64,000 nt of DNA from Halorussus pelagicus (GTDB lineage: Archaea > Halobacteriota > Halobacteria > Halobacteriales > Haladaptataceae), in contig NZ_CP035119.1 of assembly GCF_004087835.1 (NCBI RefSeq), positions 1-64,000 on the forward strand, in the 5' to 3' direction. The position numbers and the translations under genes were made by a program. The notes below the pieces were generated by a model that saw nothing but the letters and a program-made list of their open reading frames with translations, had not been told where the DNA came from and searched no databases. Below, one piece after another: positions 34,480 through 44,729 of the stretch (within the stretch, counting starts at the first letter, position 1; every line of letters starts with the position of its first letter).

Positions 34480-35274
34480 TCACTCGTCGAGCGCTTCGTC
34501 CGCGGTGGCGTCCTCGAAGATGACCTGTTCGAGCGCGTCGAGGATGGCCTCGGGGTCCTCTCGCTGCCAGACGTTGCGTCCGACCGCGAGACCGGAGCCA
34601 CCGGCGTCCATCACGGCCTCGACGCTGGAGAGGAACTCGTAGTCGCTGACCTTCGAGCCGCCCGACATCACGACCGGCACGTCGCCAGCCGACTGGACCG
34701 CCCACTCCATCGACTCCCGAGAGCCGGGGTACTTGACCTTCGCCATGTCCGCGCCGATTTCCAAGGCGATGCGGGTCGCGTAGGCGATGACGCTCTCTTT
34801 GGTGTCGTTTTTCAGTCCCTGTCCGCGCGGGTACGACCACATGACGACCGGCAGGTCGTACTCGCTGTGGGCCTCCTCCTGCACTCGACGGAAGTCCTCG
34901 TACATCTCCGTCTCGTGGTTCGACCCCGAATAGACGGTGTAGCCGACCGCGTCGGCACCGATTTCGGCGGCGTACTCGACGGTCCAGTTCTGGGGCGAGT
35001 AGGGTTCGCCCGTCCAGAGGTTACTGGTACCATTGAGTTTCGCCAGCAGGTTCACACTGTCGTCGTAGGAGGGGTAGTACGTCTCGGCGACCCCCTTCTG
35101 GACCGCCAGCGACGTGACCGCGTCGTGGGTGCCAATGTCGAAAATCTTCTCGGGGTCGAGGGTGTCGGGCACCGAACTGAAGTCCGCGGAGGGTCCGTGT
35201 TCGAGACCGTGGTCGTAAGCGAGGATGAGCGCCTTGCCGTCGCGCGTTACCGGGGAGTCTTCGAGTGGTATCAT
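34480..35274 (-). CDS. Archaeal class I fructose-bisphosphate aldolase (DhnA type)
   Basis: 264 residues from ATG 35274 (MIPLEDSPVTRDGKALILAYDHG). DhnA-type TIM barrel: AYDHGLEHGP at the N terminus, Schiff-base Lys in MAKVKYPG, and VVMSGGSKVSD and GLAVGRNVWQ for phosphate. It joins or splits triose phosphates and fructose bisphosphate. First gene of a two-gene operon with fbp. A TATA-like CTTATGTG lies ~26 bases upstream, and GGAGGT 13 bases upstream. Confidence 0.93.
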   Translation of the reverse strand: MIPLEDSPVTRDGKALILAYDHGLEHGPSADFSSVPDTLDPEKIFDIGTHDAVTSLAVQKGVAETYYPSYDDSVNLLAKLNGTSNLWTGEPYSPQNWTVEYAAEIGADAVGYTVYSGSNHETEMYEDFRRVQEEAHSEYDLPVVMWSYPRGQGLKNDTKESVIAYATRIALEIGADMAKVKYPGSRESMEWAVQSAGDVPVVMSGGSKVSDYEFLSSVEAVMDAGGSGLAVGRNVWQREDPEAILDALEQVIFEDATADEALDE

Positions 35275-35383
35275 CCGTTTCAACCTCCGGTAACATCACA
35301 TAAGAGTCTAATGGTCAGGTCGCTCCCCTGCCACGGTTTCCCAGAGCAGCGGAGCGGACGCGAGAAGCGCTCAAAAAGGCATT

Positions 35384-35415
35384 TACTCTCGAAAGTACTT
35401 ACTACTCGAATAGTA
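35384..35415 (-). promoter_or_regulatory. Two TrmB-like palindromes upstream of the aldolase-fbp operon
   Basis: TACTCTCGAAAGTA (35384-35397) and TACTACTCGAATAGTA (35400-35415), both with TACT and AGTA arms around TCGA. The second closely matches TACT-N7-(T/G)AGTA, the kind of site described for the sugar regulator TrmB of Halobacterium (TACT-N7/8-GAGTA). They lie 110-140 bases before the aldolase start codon. The link to TrmB is inferred from pattern only. Confidence 0.45.
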
Positions 35416-35420
35416 AAAAC

Positions 35421-36071
35421 TCAGGCGAGGTCGCGGGCGGCGTCGCGCCACTCGGCGACCAGTTCGTGGTTGAGTTCCAGCGAGTCAGCGACGTGTTCGG
35501 GGTCGGCGGTGGCGAGACTTCGGACCGAGGTGATACCGCCGTTCGCCAGAATCTTGGCGATTCGCTCGTCCACGCCGGGCACGTCGGTCACGGGGTCGGG
35601 TTTGCTCCGTTCGCGCCACGCCGCCTCGGCGGCCTCTGCCGCGCCGCTCCCGTCGGTGGAGGCCTGCACGCTCGCGGACTCCTCGCCAGTCGGCGTCCAG
35701 TCGCCGCCGGTCGTCGCGGTGGACTCGGACTCGGCGTCCTCCCAGTCGCCGTTGCTGGCGGCGACCCACTCGCGTTCGCCGTCCTGTAGGCCCCGAATCT
35801 TCTCGGAGCGCTGTTCGAGCGAATCGTCGCTCTCTTCCTCGCCGCCGAACGACCAGTGGAGGGAGTGTTTCTTGCGCAGGCGGGTGGCGACGCCGGGGTT
35901 CACGCCCGCCTCCATCAGCATCTCGTAGGAGACCGACTTGTCGGCGATGCCGGTGGCGTCGAACTCCGCGCGCGCCAACACCTCCGCGGTCGCCGGACCG
36001 ACGAAGTGGATGTCGGTAAGTCTCTCGACAGAGTTCGCGTCTTCGTCGTCGGGGGCGTCGTCCTTGTTCAC
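35421..36071 (-). CDS. Helix-hairpin-helix protein (DUF7409-like)
   Basis: 216 residues from GTG 36071. Two HhH-like regions: DIHFVGPATAEVLARAEF near the N terminus (residues ~20-65) and VPGVDERIAKILANGGIT near the C terminus (~163-215), linked by a low-complexity Ser/Glu segment. HhH folds bind DNA or RNA non-specifically. Role unknown. Confidence 0.75.
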   Translation of the reverse strand: MNKDDAPDDEDANSVERLTDIHFVGPATAEVLARAEFDATGIADKSVSYEMLMEAGVNPGVATRLRKKHSLHWSFGGEEESDDSLEQRSEKIRGLQDGEREWVAASNGDWEDAESESTATTGGDWTPTGEESASVQASTDGSGAAEAAEAAWRERSKPDPVTDVPGVDERIAKILANGGITSVRSLATADPEHVADSLELNHELVAEWRDAARDLA

Positions 36072-36219
36072 GGGGGCGTCACCGATTTATTTCCGACTCA
36101 CACCGACAGGGCTTGAATGTTTTGCATAGCGTATCTGACGCTAACCGAACGCCAACAGTAGCGCGGTCACACCCGCCGACAGCGAAACGTATACCGTTCT
36201 CGGCTCCCGAATTACCAGC

Positions 36220-37020
36220 GTGAACGAACCCGGACTTCGCGCGCTAATGGACCAGCGAACCGTCCGCCGCCGGGTCGAGTCGGGGGCGCTTCCGGAGTGG
36301 GCGGTCGCCCACTACGAGAGCTTCCGCGACGGCCTGCTCGGCGAGCGAAACGACACTCCGTTTCCCTGTCACTTCGGCGTCGAGATGGAGCGCGAGGGCG
36401 AGGGGTTGTACGCGTTCTGCGACTCGGCGACCGACCCCGAATCGCTGTTCGCACTTGGCGAGACGCTGTTGGAGTATCTCGACACGTACGACGACCACGC
36501 CGACCGCGCGCCGCTGTCGGTCTTCTTCCGGCCGCCCGACGACGACCTCTCGGAGGCGGAGTACCACGAACGGCTCTGGCACGTCCTCCAGTTCCTCCAC
36601 GTCCACGACCCCGAACCGTGGCCCGAAGACGTGCCGACCGACCCCGACGACCCCTACTGGGAGTTCTGCTTCGGCGGCGAAGCGATGTTTCCGACGTGTC
36701 GAGCGCCGTTCTACGACGACCGAAAGAGTCGCTACTCGCCGGTCGGTCTCGAAATCACGTTCCAACCTCGGGCGCTGTTCGAGGGCCTGACCGCCGACAC
36801 CGAGGCGGGCCAGCGCGCCCGCGACGTGATTCAGGGCCGCATGGAGGAGTACGACGGCGTCTGTCCCCACGCGGACCTCGGCGACTGGGGCGTCGAGGGC
36901 GACCGCGAGTGGAAGCAGTACCTCTTCTCGGCCGACGACGAGCAGGCCCCCGAGGAGTGCCCGATTCGGGTCACGCGCGAACACCCGAAGGCCGACCCGG
37001 AGCGACTGGTCGGCGCATGA
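36220..37020 (+). CDS. YqcI/YcgG family protein
   Basis: 266 residues from GTG 36220 ([12 protein letters not shown]); ATG at 36247 is an alternative. Family motifs: [13 protein letters not shown] and [28 protein letters not shown]08892 includes the heme-dependent N-hydroxylase GntA of guanitoxin synthesis, so it may be a heme oxygenase-type enzyme; heme binding here is inferred. The last base overlaps the next start (ATGA). Confidence 0.85.
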   Translation: MNEPGLRALMDQRTVRRRVESGALPEWAVAHYESFRDGLLGERNDTPFPCHFGVEMEREGEGLYAFCDSATDPESLFALGETLLEYLDTYDDHADRAPLSVFFRPPDDDLSEAEYHERLWHVLQFLHVHDPEPWPEDVPTDPDDPYWEFCFGGEAMFPTCRAPFYDDRKSRYSPVGLEITFQPRALFEGLTADTEAGQRARDVIQGRMEEYDGVCPHADLGDWGVEGDREWKQYLFSADDEQAPEECPIRVTREHPKADPERLVGA

Positions 37021-37589
37021 GCCTCGACCTGCCGCCGGACGCCGTCCTCCTGCTCGTGGACTTCCAGCGCGGGTTCGACGCGCCCGGATGGGGCGAGCGA
37101 AACAATCCCGAGGCCGAGGACCGCGCGCGCGACCTCCTCGACGCGTGGCGGGCCGCCGACCGCCCGGTGGTCCACGCCCGCCACGCCTCAACGGAACCTG
37201 ACTCCCCGCTCCGGCGCGACGGCGAGGGGTTCGCGTTCAAACCCGGTCTCGAACCCGACGACTCCGAGAACGAACTCGAAGTCGTCAAGCAAGTCAACGG
37301 TGCGTTCCTCGGCACCGACCTCGAACCGTGGCTCCGCGAGCGCGACTGCGAGACCCTCGTCGTCGCGGGACTGACGACCGACCACTGCGTCTCGACCACG
37401 ACCCGGATGGCGGAGAACCGCGGCTTCCGGCCGGTGGTCGCCGCGGACGCGACCGCCACGTTCGGGCGCGAAGCGTCCGACGGGACCGAAATTCCGGCTG
37501 CGCAGAATCATCGGGTCGCGCTCGCGCAGTTGCGCGGGGAGTTCGCCCGAATCGCCGACACCGACGACCTGCTGGCCGCCCTCGATTAG
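37017..37589 (+). CDS. Isochorismatase-family hydrolase
   Basis: 190 residues, ATG overlapping the YqcI/YcgG stop. Cysteine-hydrolase triad: Asp in LVDFQRGF, Lys in VVKQVNGAF, Cys in TTDHCVSTT. It likely hydrolyses a small amide or ester. The coupled upstream gene suggests one pathway. Its last bases overlap those of the convergent kinase. Confidence 0.9.
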   Translation: MSLDLPPDAVLLLVDFQRGFDAPGWGERNNPEAEDRARDLLDAWRAADRPVVHARHASTEPDSPLRRDGEGFAFKPGLEPDDSENELEVVKQVNGAFLGTDLEPWLRERDCETLVVAGLTTDHCVSTTTRMAENRGFRPVVAADATATFGREASDGTEIPAAQNHRVALAQLRGEFARIADTDDLLAALD

Positions 37590-39664
37590 TCTCCGTCCGC
37601 GAACTCGACGCCGGTGAACTCGAAGCGCGCGCCGCCCGACTCGCTCTCGGTGACGGCGCAGTCCCAGTCGTAGGTCTCGGCGAGTCGCTTGACGTAGGTC
37701 AGGCCGAGTCCCAGTCCGTCCGCCGACGAGTGGCCCGCGTCGAAGACCGACTCGCGCTCGGTCTCCGGGATGCCCGGTCCGTCGTCCGCGACGAAGAATC
37801 CGCCCTCGAAGCCGCCGACTCGAACCGTAACGTCGTCTCCGGCGTGTTCTAGTGCATTACGGAACAGGTTCTCGAAGAGGTGCTGGATGGGGTTGCGGTC
37901 ACCGCGGACGCTCCGAGCGAGGTTAACATCGAGCATCGCTCGCTCGATGTCGAGTCGGTTCCACGCCTCCGTCGCCACCTCGTCGAGCGCGACTGTCTGT
38001 TGACACTCGGCCACGTCGCGCCCCTTCGCCAGCACCAGTAACACGTCTATCATCTCCTCGATTCGGTCGAGCGCGTCTGCGACCTGCCGAACCGCGTTCG
38101 CGTCCTCGGACGCTATCCGGCGGACGTAGAGTTGCGCGACGTTCAGCGGATTCCGCAGTTCGTGGGCGAGCATGCTGGCGAATCGGTCGAGTCGCTCGTT
38201 CGACCGCTCTAACTCCGCGACGGTCTCGTTGAGGCGCTGTTCGTAGCGTTTCCGCGCGGTGATGTCGGTCAGGACGACCTGCACGGCGGGGTCGTCCTCG
38301 TGAGAGATGGGGACGCACGTAGTTATCGCGTGGCGAGTCGTCCCCTCGGCGGTTCGGAGTTTTATTTCCGTCGAGGAGACTGCCTCCCGCGATTCGAGGA
38401 CGCTGTGGAGTCGGTCGTCGGTCTCGGCCCTGTCGTCGTCGTGGACGAACTGCAAGACCGACTTACCGACGAGATTCCCCTCGGATTCAAACAACGTGGC
38501 CGCCGCGTCGTTGGCGAGGGCGATGCGCGCGTTGGCGTCGCAGGTGAGAATCGCCACGGGCGCGGCCTCCACGAGCCGCCGGTAGCGCTCGCGCTGGTCC
38601 TCGATTCTGCGCTCGTACTCGCGGCGCTCGGTCACGTCGCGGACGACGCCGATGCGCTCGTAGTCGCCGTTTTCGAGCGAGAGCAGGGCGAACGTCGCCT
38701 CGGCGACGACGGTGTCGCCGTCCGCGGTCCGGAGTTCGGCTTCGAGCGTTGGCGCGTCGCGTTCGCCAGCGACTTGTTCGGCCTCGATATCTCGGGCCGT
38801 GGCCGCCACGTCCTCGTTGACGACCTTCGAGACGGGGGCGCCGAGCAGTTCCTCTCGGTCGTAACCCAGCATCTCGGTGTAGGCCTCGTTGACCAGCGTG
38901 AACCGGCCCTCCGGGTTCACCGTGTACACGCCGTCGTTGATGGTCTCGATGATGCGCCGGTAGCGACTGAGTTCTCGCTCGGTCTCGACGCGCTCGGAGA
39001 TGTCCACGAAGTAGACCGAGAGTCCGGTCTCGGAGGGGTAGGCGTTGATTTCGGCCCACAGGTCGAGGGGGTCGTAGTAGAGGTCGAAATTCACCGACGA
39101 CTGCGAGTCCATCGCCTCGTGGTACTTCTCCCAGATGACACCGTCGGCCATCTCGGGGAACTCGTCCCAGATGCGCTCGCCGAGCAGGTCCTCTTCTGAG
39201 CGCTGGAGAATCTCCTCGGCCCGCTCGTTGAGGTGGGTGAACCGCCACTCGTCGTCCAGCGCGTAGAAGGCGTCGGTGATGCGCTCGACCACCTCGTCCC
39301 AGCGGTCGGTCTCGCGCTCGGCGTCCCCGTCTGCGTCGATAGTCGCTTGGCCGTCGGCCGGTTCTTCGGCGACCGTCGCCGTGTGTTTGGCTGCTTCTCC
39401 GTCGGCCGTCTCTGTGTCGTCGGCCGATTCATCGTCGGCGGCCGACGCGGGCCGCCACCAGATGCGTTCGTCCTCGCCGATACGTTTCGTTTCGAGTTCG
39501 CCGCGCGTCGCCAATTCGGTCAGGTGGCGCTCGGCGCTTCGCCGAGGGCAGTCGAGTTCGTCAGCGACTTCGCCGACCGTCAGCGGGGTTCCGGGAGGAA
39601 AGTCCTCGAACACTCGATGAGTCTCCTCTAGCGTGACGCTCGGCCCACTCCCCGACGGTCCCAT
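37586..39664 (-). CDS. HTH-PAS-PAS-PAS histidine kinase
   Basis: 692 residues from ATG 39664. N terminus: winged-helix motif ([22 protein letters not shown], residues ~25-70), low-complexity linker, three PAS domains (~118-225, ~230-345, ~355-470), a HisKA phosphoacceptor ([11 protein letters not shown]), and an HATPase domain (N-box [13 protein letters not shown]). No membrane helices, so a cytosolic sensor. The DNA-binding domain fused to a kinase is unusual. Target pathway unknown. Confidence 0.9.
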   Translation of the reverse strand: MGPSGSGPSVTLEETHRVFEDFPPGTPLTVGEVADELDCPRRSAERHLTELATRGELETKRIGEDERIWWRPASAADDESADDTETADGEAAKHTATVAEEPADGQATIDADGDAERETDRWDEVVERITDAFYALDDEWRFTHLNERAEEILQRSEEDLLGERIWDEFPEMADGVIWEKYHEAMDSQSSVNFDLYYDPLDLWAEINAYPSETGLSVYFVDISERVETERELSRYRRIIETINDGVYTVNPEGRFTLVNEAYTEMLGYDREELLGAPVSKVVNEDVAATARDIEAEQVAGERDAPTLEAELRTADGDTVVAEATFALLSLENGDYERIGVVRDVTERREYERRIEDQRERYRRLVEAAPVAILTCDANARIALANDAAATLFESEGNLVGKSVLQFVHDDDRAETDDRLHSVLESREAVSSTEIKLRTAEGTTRHAITTCVPISHEDDPAVQVVLTDITARKRYEQRLNETVAELERSNERLDRFASMLAHELRNPLNVAQLYVRRIASEDANAVRQVADALDRIEEMIDVLLVLAKGRDVAECQQTVALDEVATEAWNRLDIERAMLDVNLARSVRGDRNPIQHLFENLFRNALEHAGDDVTVRVGGFEGGFFVADDGPGIPETERESVFDAGHSSADGLGLGLTYVKRLAETYDWDCAVTESESGGARFEFTGVEFADGD

Positions 39665-39849
39665 GTATCGACGTTCCACGCGAGACCACTAAATTCTCTC
39701 GTGGCAACCGTCATCGGCGTGACTCCCGGATTGCTGGCCGACTTCGCCGCGTTCGTCGTCCTCGCCGGTCGCCAACCCCGGTCCCGACTCCCCGGCGCTC
39801 GACCGGGGACTTCGGTAGGCTTACGGCCCGACCGCAAGAATTGCCGTGC

Positions 39850-40710
39850 ATGGTACGCACGCTCGACAGCATCGAGAGTATCGGCGTCGTCGGCGCGGGA
39901 ACGATGGGAAGCGGTATCGCGCAGGTCGCGGCCCAATCGGGCTACGACGTGGTGATGCGCGACATCAAAGAGGAGTTCGTCCAGAACGGCTTCGACTCCA
40001 TCGAGAGCAGTCTCGACCGATTCGTGAGCAAGGAGAAAATTGACGAGGAGGAGGCCGAGGCGACCCTCGACCGCATCTCGGGTACCACGGAACTGGCGGC
40101 GCTCGCGGACTGCGACCTCGTCATCGAGGCCGCGGTCGAGGACATGGACATCAAGCAGGACATCTTCGAGGACTTGGACGAGGAGATTCCCGAAGACGTG
40201 ATTCTCGCCACGAACACCTCCACCCTCTCCATCACGACCATCGCCTCGGTGACCGACCGCGAGGACCGAATCGTCGGCCTGCACTTCATGAACCCCGTGC
40301 CGGTCATGACGGGCGTCGAAGTCGTCGTCGGCGAGAAGACCGACGAGGAAGTCGCGGCGTTCGCCCACGACCTCGCGGAAGACCTCGGCAAGGAGACGTG
40401 GGAGTCTGACGACAAGCCCGGTTTCGTCACCAACCGCATCCTGATGCCGTGGCTGAACGAGGGCATCCGTGCCTACGACGAGGGCGTCGCCACCAAGGAA
40501 GACATCGACAAGGGGATGAAACTCGGTACGAACGTCCCGATGGGTCCGCTCGAACTCGCCGACCACATCGGTCTCGACATCTGTCTCGACGCCAGCGAGA
40601 CACTTCACGAGGAGTTGGGCGACCGGTACAAGCCCGCCTACCTGCTCAAACGCAAGGTTGACGCGGGTGACTTGGGCAAGAAGACGGGACAGGGCTTCTA
40701 CGAATACTGA
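39850..40710 (+). CDS. hbd: 3-hydroxyacyl-CoA dehydrogenase
   Basis: 286 residues from ATG 39850 (MVRTLDSIESIGVVGAG). Rossmann GAGTMGSGIAQ, then ATNTSTLSIT, LHFMNPVPVM (the catalytic His), PGFVTNRILMPWLNEG and GKKTGQGFYEY. It oxidises (S)-3-hydroxyacyl-CoA with NAD. A preceding TTG exists in frame but is not the family start. Likely works with the acyl-CoA dehydrogenases in the window. Confidence 0.95.
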   Translation: MVRTLDSIESIGVVGAGTMGSGIAQVAAQSGYDVVMRDIKEEFVQNGFDSIESSLDRFVSKEKIDEEEAEATLDRISGTTELAALADCDLVIEAAVEDMDIKQDIFEDLDEEIPEDVILATNTSTLSITTIASVTDREDRIVGLHFMNPVPVMTGVEVVVGEKTDEEVAAFAHDLAEDLGKETWESDDKPGFVTNRILMPWLNEGIRAYDEGVATKEDIDKGMKLGTNVPMGPLELADHIGLDICLDASETLHEELGDRYKPAYLLKRKVDAGDLGKKTGQGFYEY

Positions 40711-40791
40711 CGGGCAGAGTCGATACCGTCTTCGCTCAACTCGACCGGCGTCACCAAATCACTCGCCGTCAAAACCGGTCGGTGCGGTCAG

Positions 40792-41841
40792 TTACGCTCT
40801 CGTGAGTTCGCGGATTTCCGAGGCGCTCAGCGCCCGGCGGTAGATTCGGAAGTCGTCTACTCCGCCGTCGTACTCTTTCCAACCGTCGGAGCCGTTGTTT
40901 CCGAACATGATCGCAGTCCTGTCCATCCCGGTCAGGTTGTCCGTGTACTCGATGTCGTACTCCCGGTTTCCGTCGATGAACAACTGTAGTCGGTTCCTGC
41001 TCTGCTCGTAGACGAACGCGACGTGATGCCACCGCCCGTCGAGTACGTTCGTGGTACTCTGATTCAGCGTGTTGTCGCCCGACGACCAGAGGAAGGCATC
41101 GCCGTCGGTGGTACAGAAGGACCCGACCCCGCCACCGTCCTCGGAGGTAATTTTCCAGATGAGGTCATCGTCCCACGTCGATTCCGTCCCGTCGTCGCGC
41201 ATCCAGTAACAGAACGTGAGCGGTTCGTCGTTCTCTAGCGGGACAAAATCGGCCGAAACGAACCCCGGCCAAGCCGCCGCGTTCGACCCCTGCTGTCCGT
41301 CGGTGTACTGCACACCGCTCCCGGACAAGTCGAACTCCCCGGTGGAGTCGTCCAGATTCCCTTCGAACTCGTACCGAACTAAGAGCGCTTCGTCTTCAGA
41401 AGAAGACGTAGTAGCCGTCGTAGTCGGTGTCGAAGTAGTCGTGTCGGTCGGCGTGGTGGTCGTCGTTTCGGTCGCCGTGGTCGTCGCGGTAGTGGTCGTC
41501 GCGGTCGTCTCGGTGGTGGTCGTAGCGGTCGTCTCGGTGGTGGTCGTAGCGGTCGTCTCGGTGGTAGTTGTCTCAGTAGGCGTTACAACAGTGGTTTCCG
41601 TTGTATCGGTCGTCTTTGTCGTGGAGCGTGTCGTCGTCTCGGTCTCCACTTGAGACGGCCGCGGAGTCGCCGTCTCCGGCGGTGTCGTCGTTCGGGTCGG
41701 AGATTCGGAATCGTCCGACTCGCCGACTTCGACATTCACCGACGGAATATCAACTGTGCATCCCGACAGCGTTGTGAGAATACCGACGCTAGATATCGAA
41801 CCCACTCGTCGCAAGAACCGTCTCCGTTCTCGGTCGGCCAT
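40792..41841 (-). CDS. Tat-exported lipoprotein with Thr-rich linker and LamG domain
   Basis: 349 residues. MADRERRRFLRRVGSISSVG, lipobox LSGC (Cys28), then a ~115-residue Thr/Glu-rich stretch with TETTATTT repeats (likely O-glycosylated stalk), then a LamG/concanavalin-like fold (residues ~150-349, YEFEGNLDDSTGEFDLSG, WHHVAFVYEQSRNRLQLFIDG, VDDFRIYRRALS). It presents a carbohydrate-binding-like domain outside the cell. AT-rich promoter lies at 41880-41955. Confidence 0.9.
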   Translation of the reverse strand: MADRERRRFLRRVGSISSVGILTTLSGCTVDIPSVNVEVGESDDSESPTRTTTPPETATPRPSQVETETTTRSTTKTTDTTETTVVTPTETTTTETTATTTTETTATTTTETTATTTTATTTATETTTTTPTDTTTSTPTTTATTSSSEDEALLVRYEFEGNLDDSTGEFDLSGSGVQYTDGQQGSNAAAWPGFVSADFVPLENDEPLTFCYWMRDDGTESTWDDDLIWKITSEDGGGVGSFCTTDGDAFLWSSGDNTLNQSTTNVLDGRWHHVAFVYEQSRNRLQLFIDGNREYDIEYTDNLTGMDRTAIMFGNNGSDGWKEYDGGVDDFRIYRRALSASEIRELTRA

Positions 41842-42031
41842 TGTATCTGATTTGCTACACGCGGGTTATTTACTTCTTTTGGTAATTTCTATCCGCAGAT
41901 GGGCGCTCATTCTAAAGAATTAAATCCATATAGATAGAAAATTTAAATTATCGGTCTCGGACTCGATGTCGGACGAGCCACTGGAACGGCGACCGATTAC
42001 CGACGCACGAACAGTCTACTGTGTCCGGCGT

Positions 42032-43117
42032 TCACGACGGCGAGAACGGCTCGTCTTCCAACTGCGACCGCAGTTCGCCGATTCGCTCGCGCTCGACGTT
42101 CCCGGACTTGAACAGTTGAATCAGGCCCATGACTTCGGCGCGCGAGACTTTCACGCCGCCCTCCTCGACCACGTCCTCGGGGCGCTCCAACAATTCCCGA
42201 CTCGTTCCGACCGCGAGCAGGAAGGGGATGGCCCACGCTTCGAGGGTGTTGCCCTGCGACTCGGGGAGCGCTTCGAGGTAGCGCTGGGCGTCGTCCATGT
42301 ACCCTCGCGCGTGGCGAGTCACGCGCTGGATGACCCCGGCGACCGCGGTGTGGTTCTCCGGGTCGGTGACGTTCGCGGGGCTGACGCCGTGTTCGCGGAG
42401 CCACGCGGCAGGGAGGTAGACGTTGTTCTCCTCGCGGAAGTCGTCAGACACGTCCTTGGCGACGTTGATCAGTTGGAGCACCAGCGCGAATCCGCGGGCG
42501 TTGGCCCGCATGACCTCCGCGCGCCGGTCGTCCACGTCTTGGGCGAGTAGGTTGGTGATGAGTTCGCCGACCGTTCCGGCGGCGTACCAACAGTATTCCT
42601 CCAACTCGTCGATGGTGCCGATTCGGAGGCCGCCGTCGTCGGCGTAGCGGTCCACGAACTCGGCCATCCCGGTGACGAGTTCGCTGACCGGCGGGTAGAT
42701 GGCCGACTGGGCGTCCTCGCCGAGCGACCGGAAGGTGGCGACGACGCGGGGCGACCGGGCGACCACGGTCCAGTCGGCCTCGTCGCCGACTTCCTCGGCG
42801 TCCACCTCGTCGGCGTTTTCCGGGAGCCACGGCTCGACTTCGCGCCGGAACTCCTCGATGTCGGTCGCGTCCTCGGGGTCGAGCGAGCGGTCGTAGAGCG
42901 TGAGTAAATGCGACTGCTCTTCGGGAGGGATATGACCGGCGTCCTCGACCGTATCGGCGACGCGACAGAGCAAGTACCCGACGCAGATGTAGGAGGCCAT
43001 CGGCTCCTCCAGCACGTCGATAGTGATGGCGAACGTTCTCGAAACGCCCTGCACGGCGTCGAAACACCACTCGATGTTCTCGTCCGCAGAGCGTTCGGTG
43101 GGCGGCTCCGTGTCCAT
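42032..43117 (-). CDS. Squalene/phytoene synthase family enzyme
   Basis: 361 residues from ATG 43117 (MDTEPPTERSADENIEWC). Aspartate-rich motifs CRVADTVEDAG and NVAKDVSDDFREENNVYLP bind the diphosphate through Mg. It condenses two prenyl diphosphates head-to-head, giving squalene or phytoene. The YCWYAAGTVGELIT segment is as in squalene synthases; phytoene synthase is not excluded. Confidence 0.9.
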   Translation of the reverse strand: MDTEPPTERSADENIEWCFDAVQGVSRTFAITIDVLEEPMASYICVGYLLCRVADTVEDAGHIPPEEQSHLLTLYDRSLDPEDATDIEEFRREVEPWLPENADEVDAEEVGDEADWTVVARSPRVVATFRSLGEDAQSAIYPPVSELVTGMAEFVDRYADDGGLRIGTIDELEEYCWYAAGTVGELITNLLAQDVDDRRAEVMRANARGFALVLQLINVAKDVSDDFREENNVYLPAAWLREHGVSPANVTDPENHTAVAGVIQRVTRHARGYMDDAQRYLEALPESQGNTLEAWAIPFLLAVGTSRELLERPEDVVEEGGVKVSRAEVMGLIQLFKSGNVERERIGELRSQLEDEPFSPS

Positions 43118-43268
43118 TGACTTTTGGGTTCTAAGAACGCGAGATTGAAAAGCTTGAGCAAATGCCTTAGGATTTACCATCGCTTCGGCGCGACGCCGAG
43201 AGGCGTCGCTGACGACCGGAAAATCGGGCGACCCAACGCTTATTCTCGCTCGTCACGTCGGTCGAACC

Positions 43269-43508
43269 GTGATTCCGACCCCGAAAGACGCCGCGAACGT
43301 GCTGGTCGGCAAGCCCCTCGACGTGCAGACGAACAAGCTGAACGTCGCGTCGTTCGTCGCGCAGGCCGCGCTCGCGCTCCGGAACGGCAAGCCCAAGCGA
43401 GCCTTCGTCCTGATCGGGGCGGCCAGCGTCGCGCCGAAACACCCCGCGGCGGCGTGGCTGTTGCAGGGCGCGATTACGGCCGACGACATTCGGCGGAAGC
43501 TGTTCTGA
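43269..43508 (+). CDS. Small haloarchaeal protein, 79 aa
   Basis: GTG start (VIPTPKDAANVLVGKPLD). Mixed helices, mildly basic, with AFVLIGAASVAPKHPAAAWLLQG. No known motif. Divergent from the squalene synthase-type gene. I recognise no function. Confidence 0.6.
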   Translation: MIPTPKDAANVLVGKPLDVQTNKLNVASFVAQAALALRNGKPKRAFVLIGAASVAPKHPAAAWLLQGAITADDIRRKLF

Positions 43509-43580
43509 CCACCACGTCTCAGCTGGGACTTCCCACTCCGAAGGGAAAGCTAAAGGTCGGCGTAGTCGCAACTTTTAGGC

Positions 43581-44729
43581 ATGGACTTCAGCCTCTCCGC
43601 CGAGCAGTCCCAGATACGCGACATGGTCGCGGAGTTCACCGACGAGGAAATCAAACCTCGCGCCGACGAAATCGACAAAAACGACGAGTTCCCGCAGGAC
43701 CTCGTGGACGAGATGGCCGAGTTGGGCCTGATGGGGATGCCGTTCCCCGAGGAGTACGGCGGGGCGGGTCTCGACTACCACTCCTACGCCATCGGTCTCG
43801 AAGAGATTTCGCGCGGGTCGGGCGGTCTGGGCACCGTCGTCGCGGCCCACACCAGCCTCGCGGGCAACATGCTCTACGAGTTCGGCGACGAAGAGCAGAA
43901 ACAGGAGTACCTCACCCCGCTCAACCGCGGTGAGGACATCGGCGCGTTCGCGCTCTCGGAGGCCGGTGCTGGCTCGGACGTGCCCGCGATGGACACCACC
44001 GCGGAGTACGACGCCGACGCGGGCGAGTACGTCGTCAACGGCGGTAAGCTCTGGATTTCCAACGGCTCGGTCGCCGACACCGTGACGCTGTTCGCCAAGA
44101 CCGACCCCGAGGCGGGCAACAAGGGCATCTCGTCGTTCATCGTCCGACCGGAGGAGGACGACGGCTTCCACGTCGAGGGCACCGAGGATAAACTCGGCGA
44201 CAAGGGCTGTCCGACCGCCGAACTGCGCTTCGACGACATGCGAATCCCGGAAGACCGCCTGCTGGCCGAGGAGGGCCGCGGATTCGTCCACGCGCTCAAG
44301 ACGCTCAACGGTGGCCGCATCACCATCGCGGCGCGGTCCATCGGCATCGCGCGCGCCGCGCTCGAAGACGCCCTCGACTACTCGCAGGACCGCGAGCAGT
44401 TCGACCAACCCATCTCGGAGTTCCAGACCATCCAGCACAAACTGGCCGACATGGACACCAAGGTGCAGTCCGCGAAGATGCTGATGCACCGCGCGGCCGA
44501 CCGCAAGATTCGCGGCGAGGACTACATCAAGCAGGCCGCCCAAGCGAAGCTCTACGCCTCGGAAATCTCCCGCGAGGTCGCCAACGAGGGCATCCAGATT
44601 CACGGCGGCTACGGCTACACGAAGGACTTCCCGGCCGAACGCTACTACCGAGATTCGAAGCTCAACGAAATCTACGAGGGGACCAGCGAGGTCCTGCGGA
44701 ACACGATTGCGAACGAGCTTTTGGACTGA
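43581..44729 (+). CDS. Acyl-CoA dehydrogenase, second copy
   Basis: 382 residues, MDFSLSAEQSQIRDMV. Motifs SEAGAGSDVP, the FAD region GGRITIAARSIGIARA, and YEGTSEVLRNTIANELLD with the catalytic Glu. Closest in look to butyryl-CoA dehydrogenases. A paralogue is at 19311-20453. Confidence 0.95.
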   Translation: MDFSLSAEQSQIRDMVAEFTDEEIKPRADEIDKNDEFPQDLVDEMAELGLMGMPFPEEYGGAGLDYHSYAIGLEEISRGSGGLGTVVAAHTSLAGNMLYEFGDEEQKQEYLTPLNRGEDIGAFALSEAGAGSDVPAMDTTAEYDADAGEYVVNGGKLWISNGSVADTVTLFAKTDPEAGNKGISSFIVRPEEDDGFHVEGTEDKLGDKGCPTAELRFDDMRIPEDRLLAEEGRGFVHALKTLNGGRITIAARSIGIARAALEDALDYSQDREQFDQPISEFQTIQHKLADMDTKVQSAKMLMHRAADRKIRGEDYIKQAAQAKLYASEISREVANEGIQIHGGYGYTKDFPAERYYRDSKLNEIYEGTSEVLRNTIANELLD

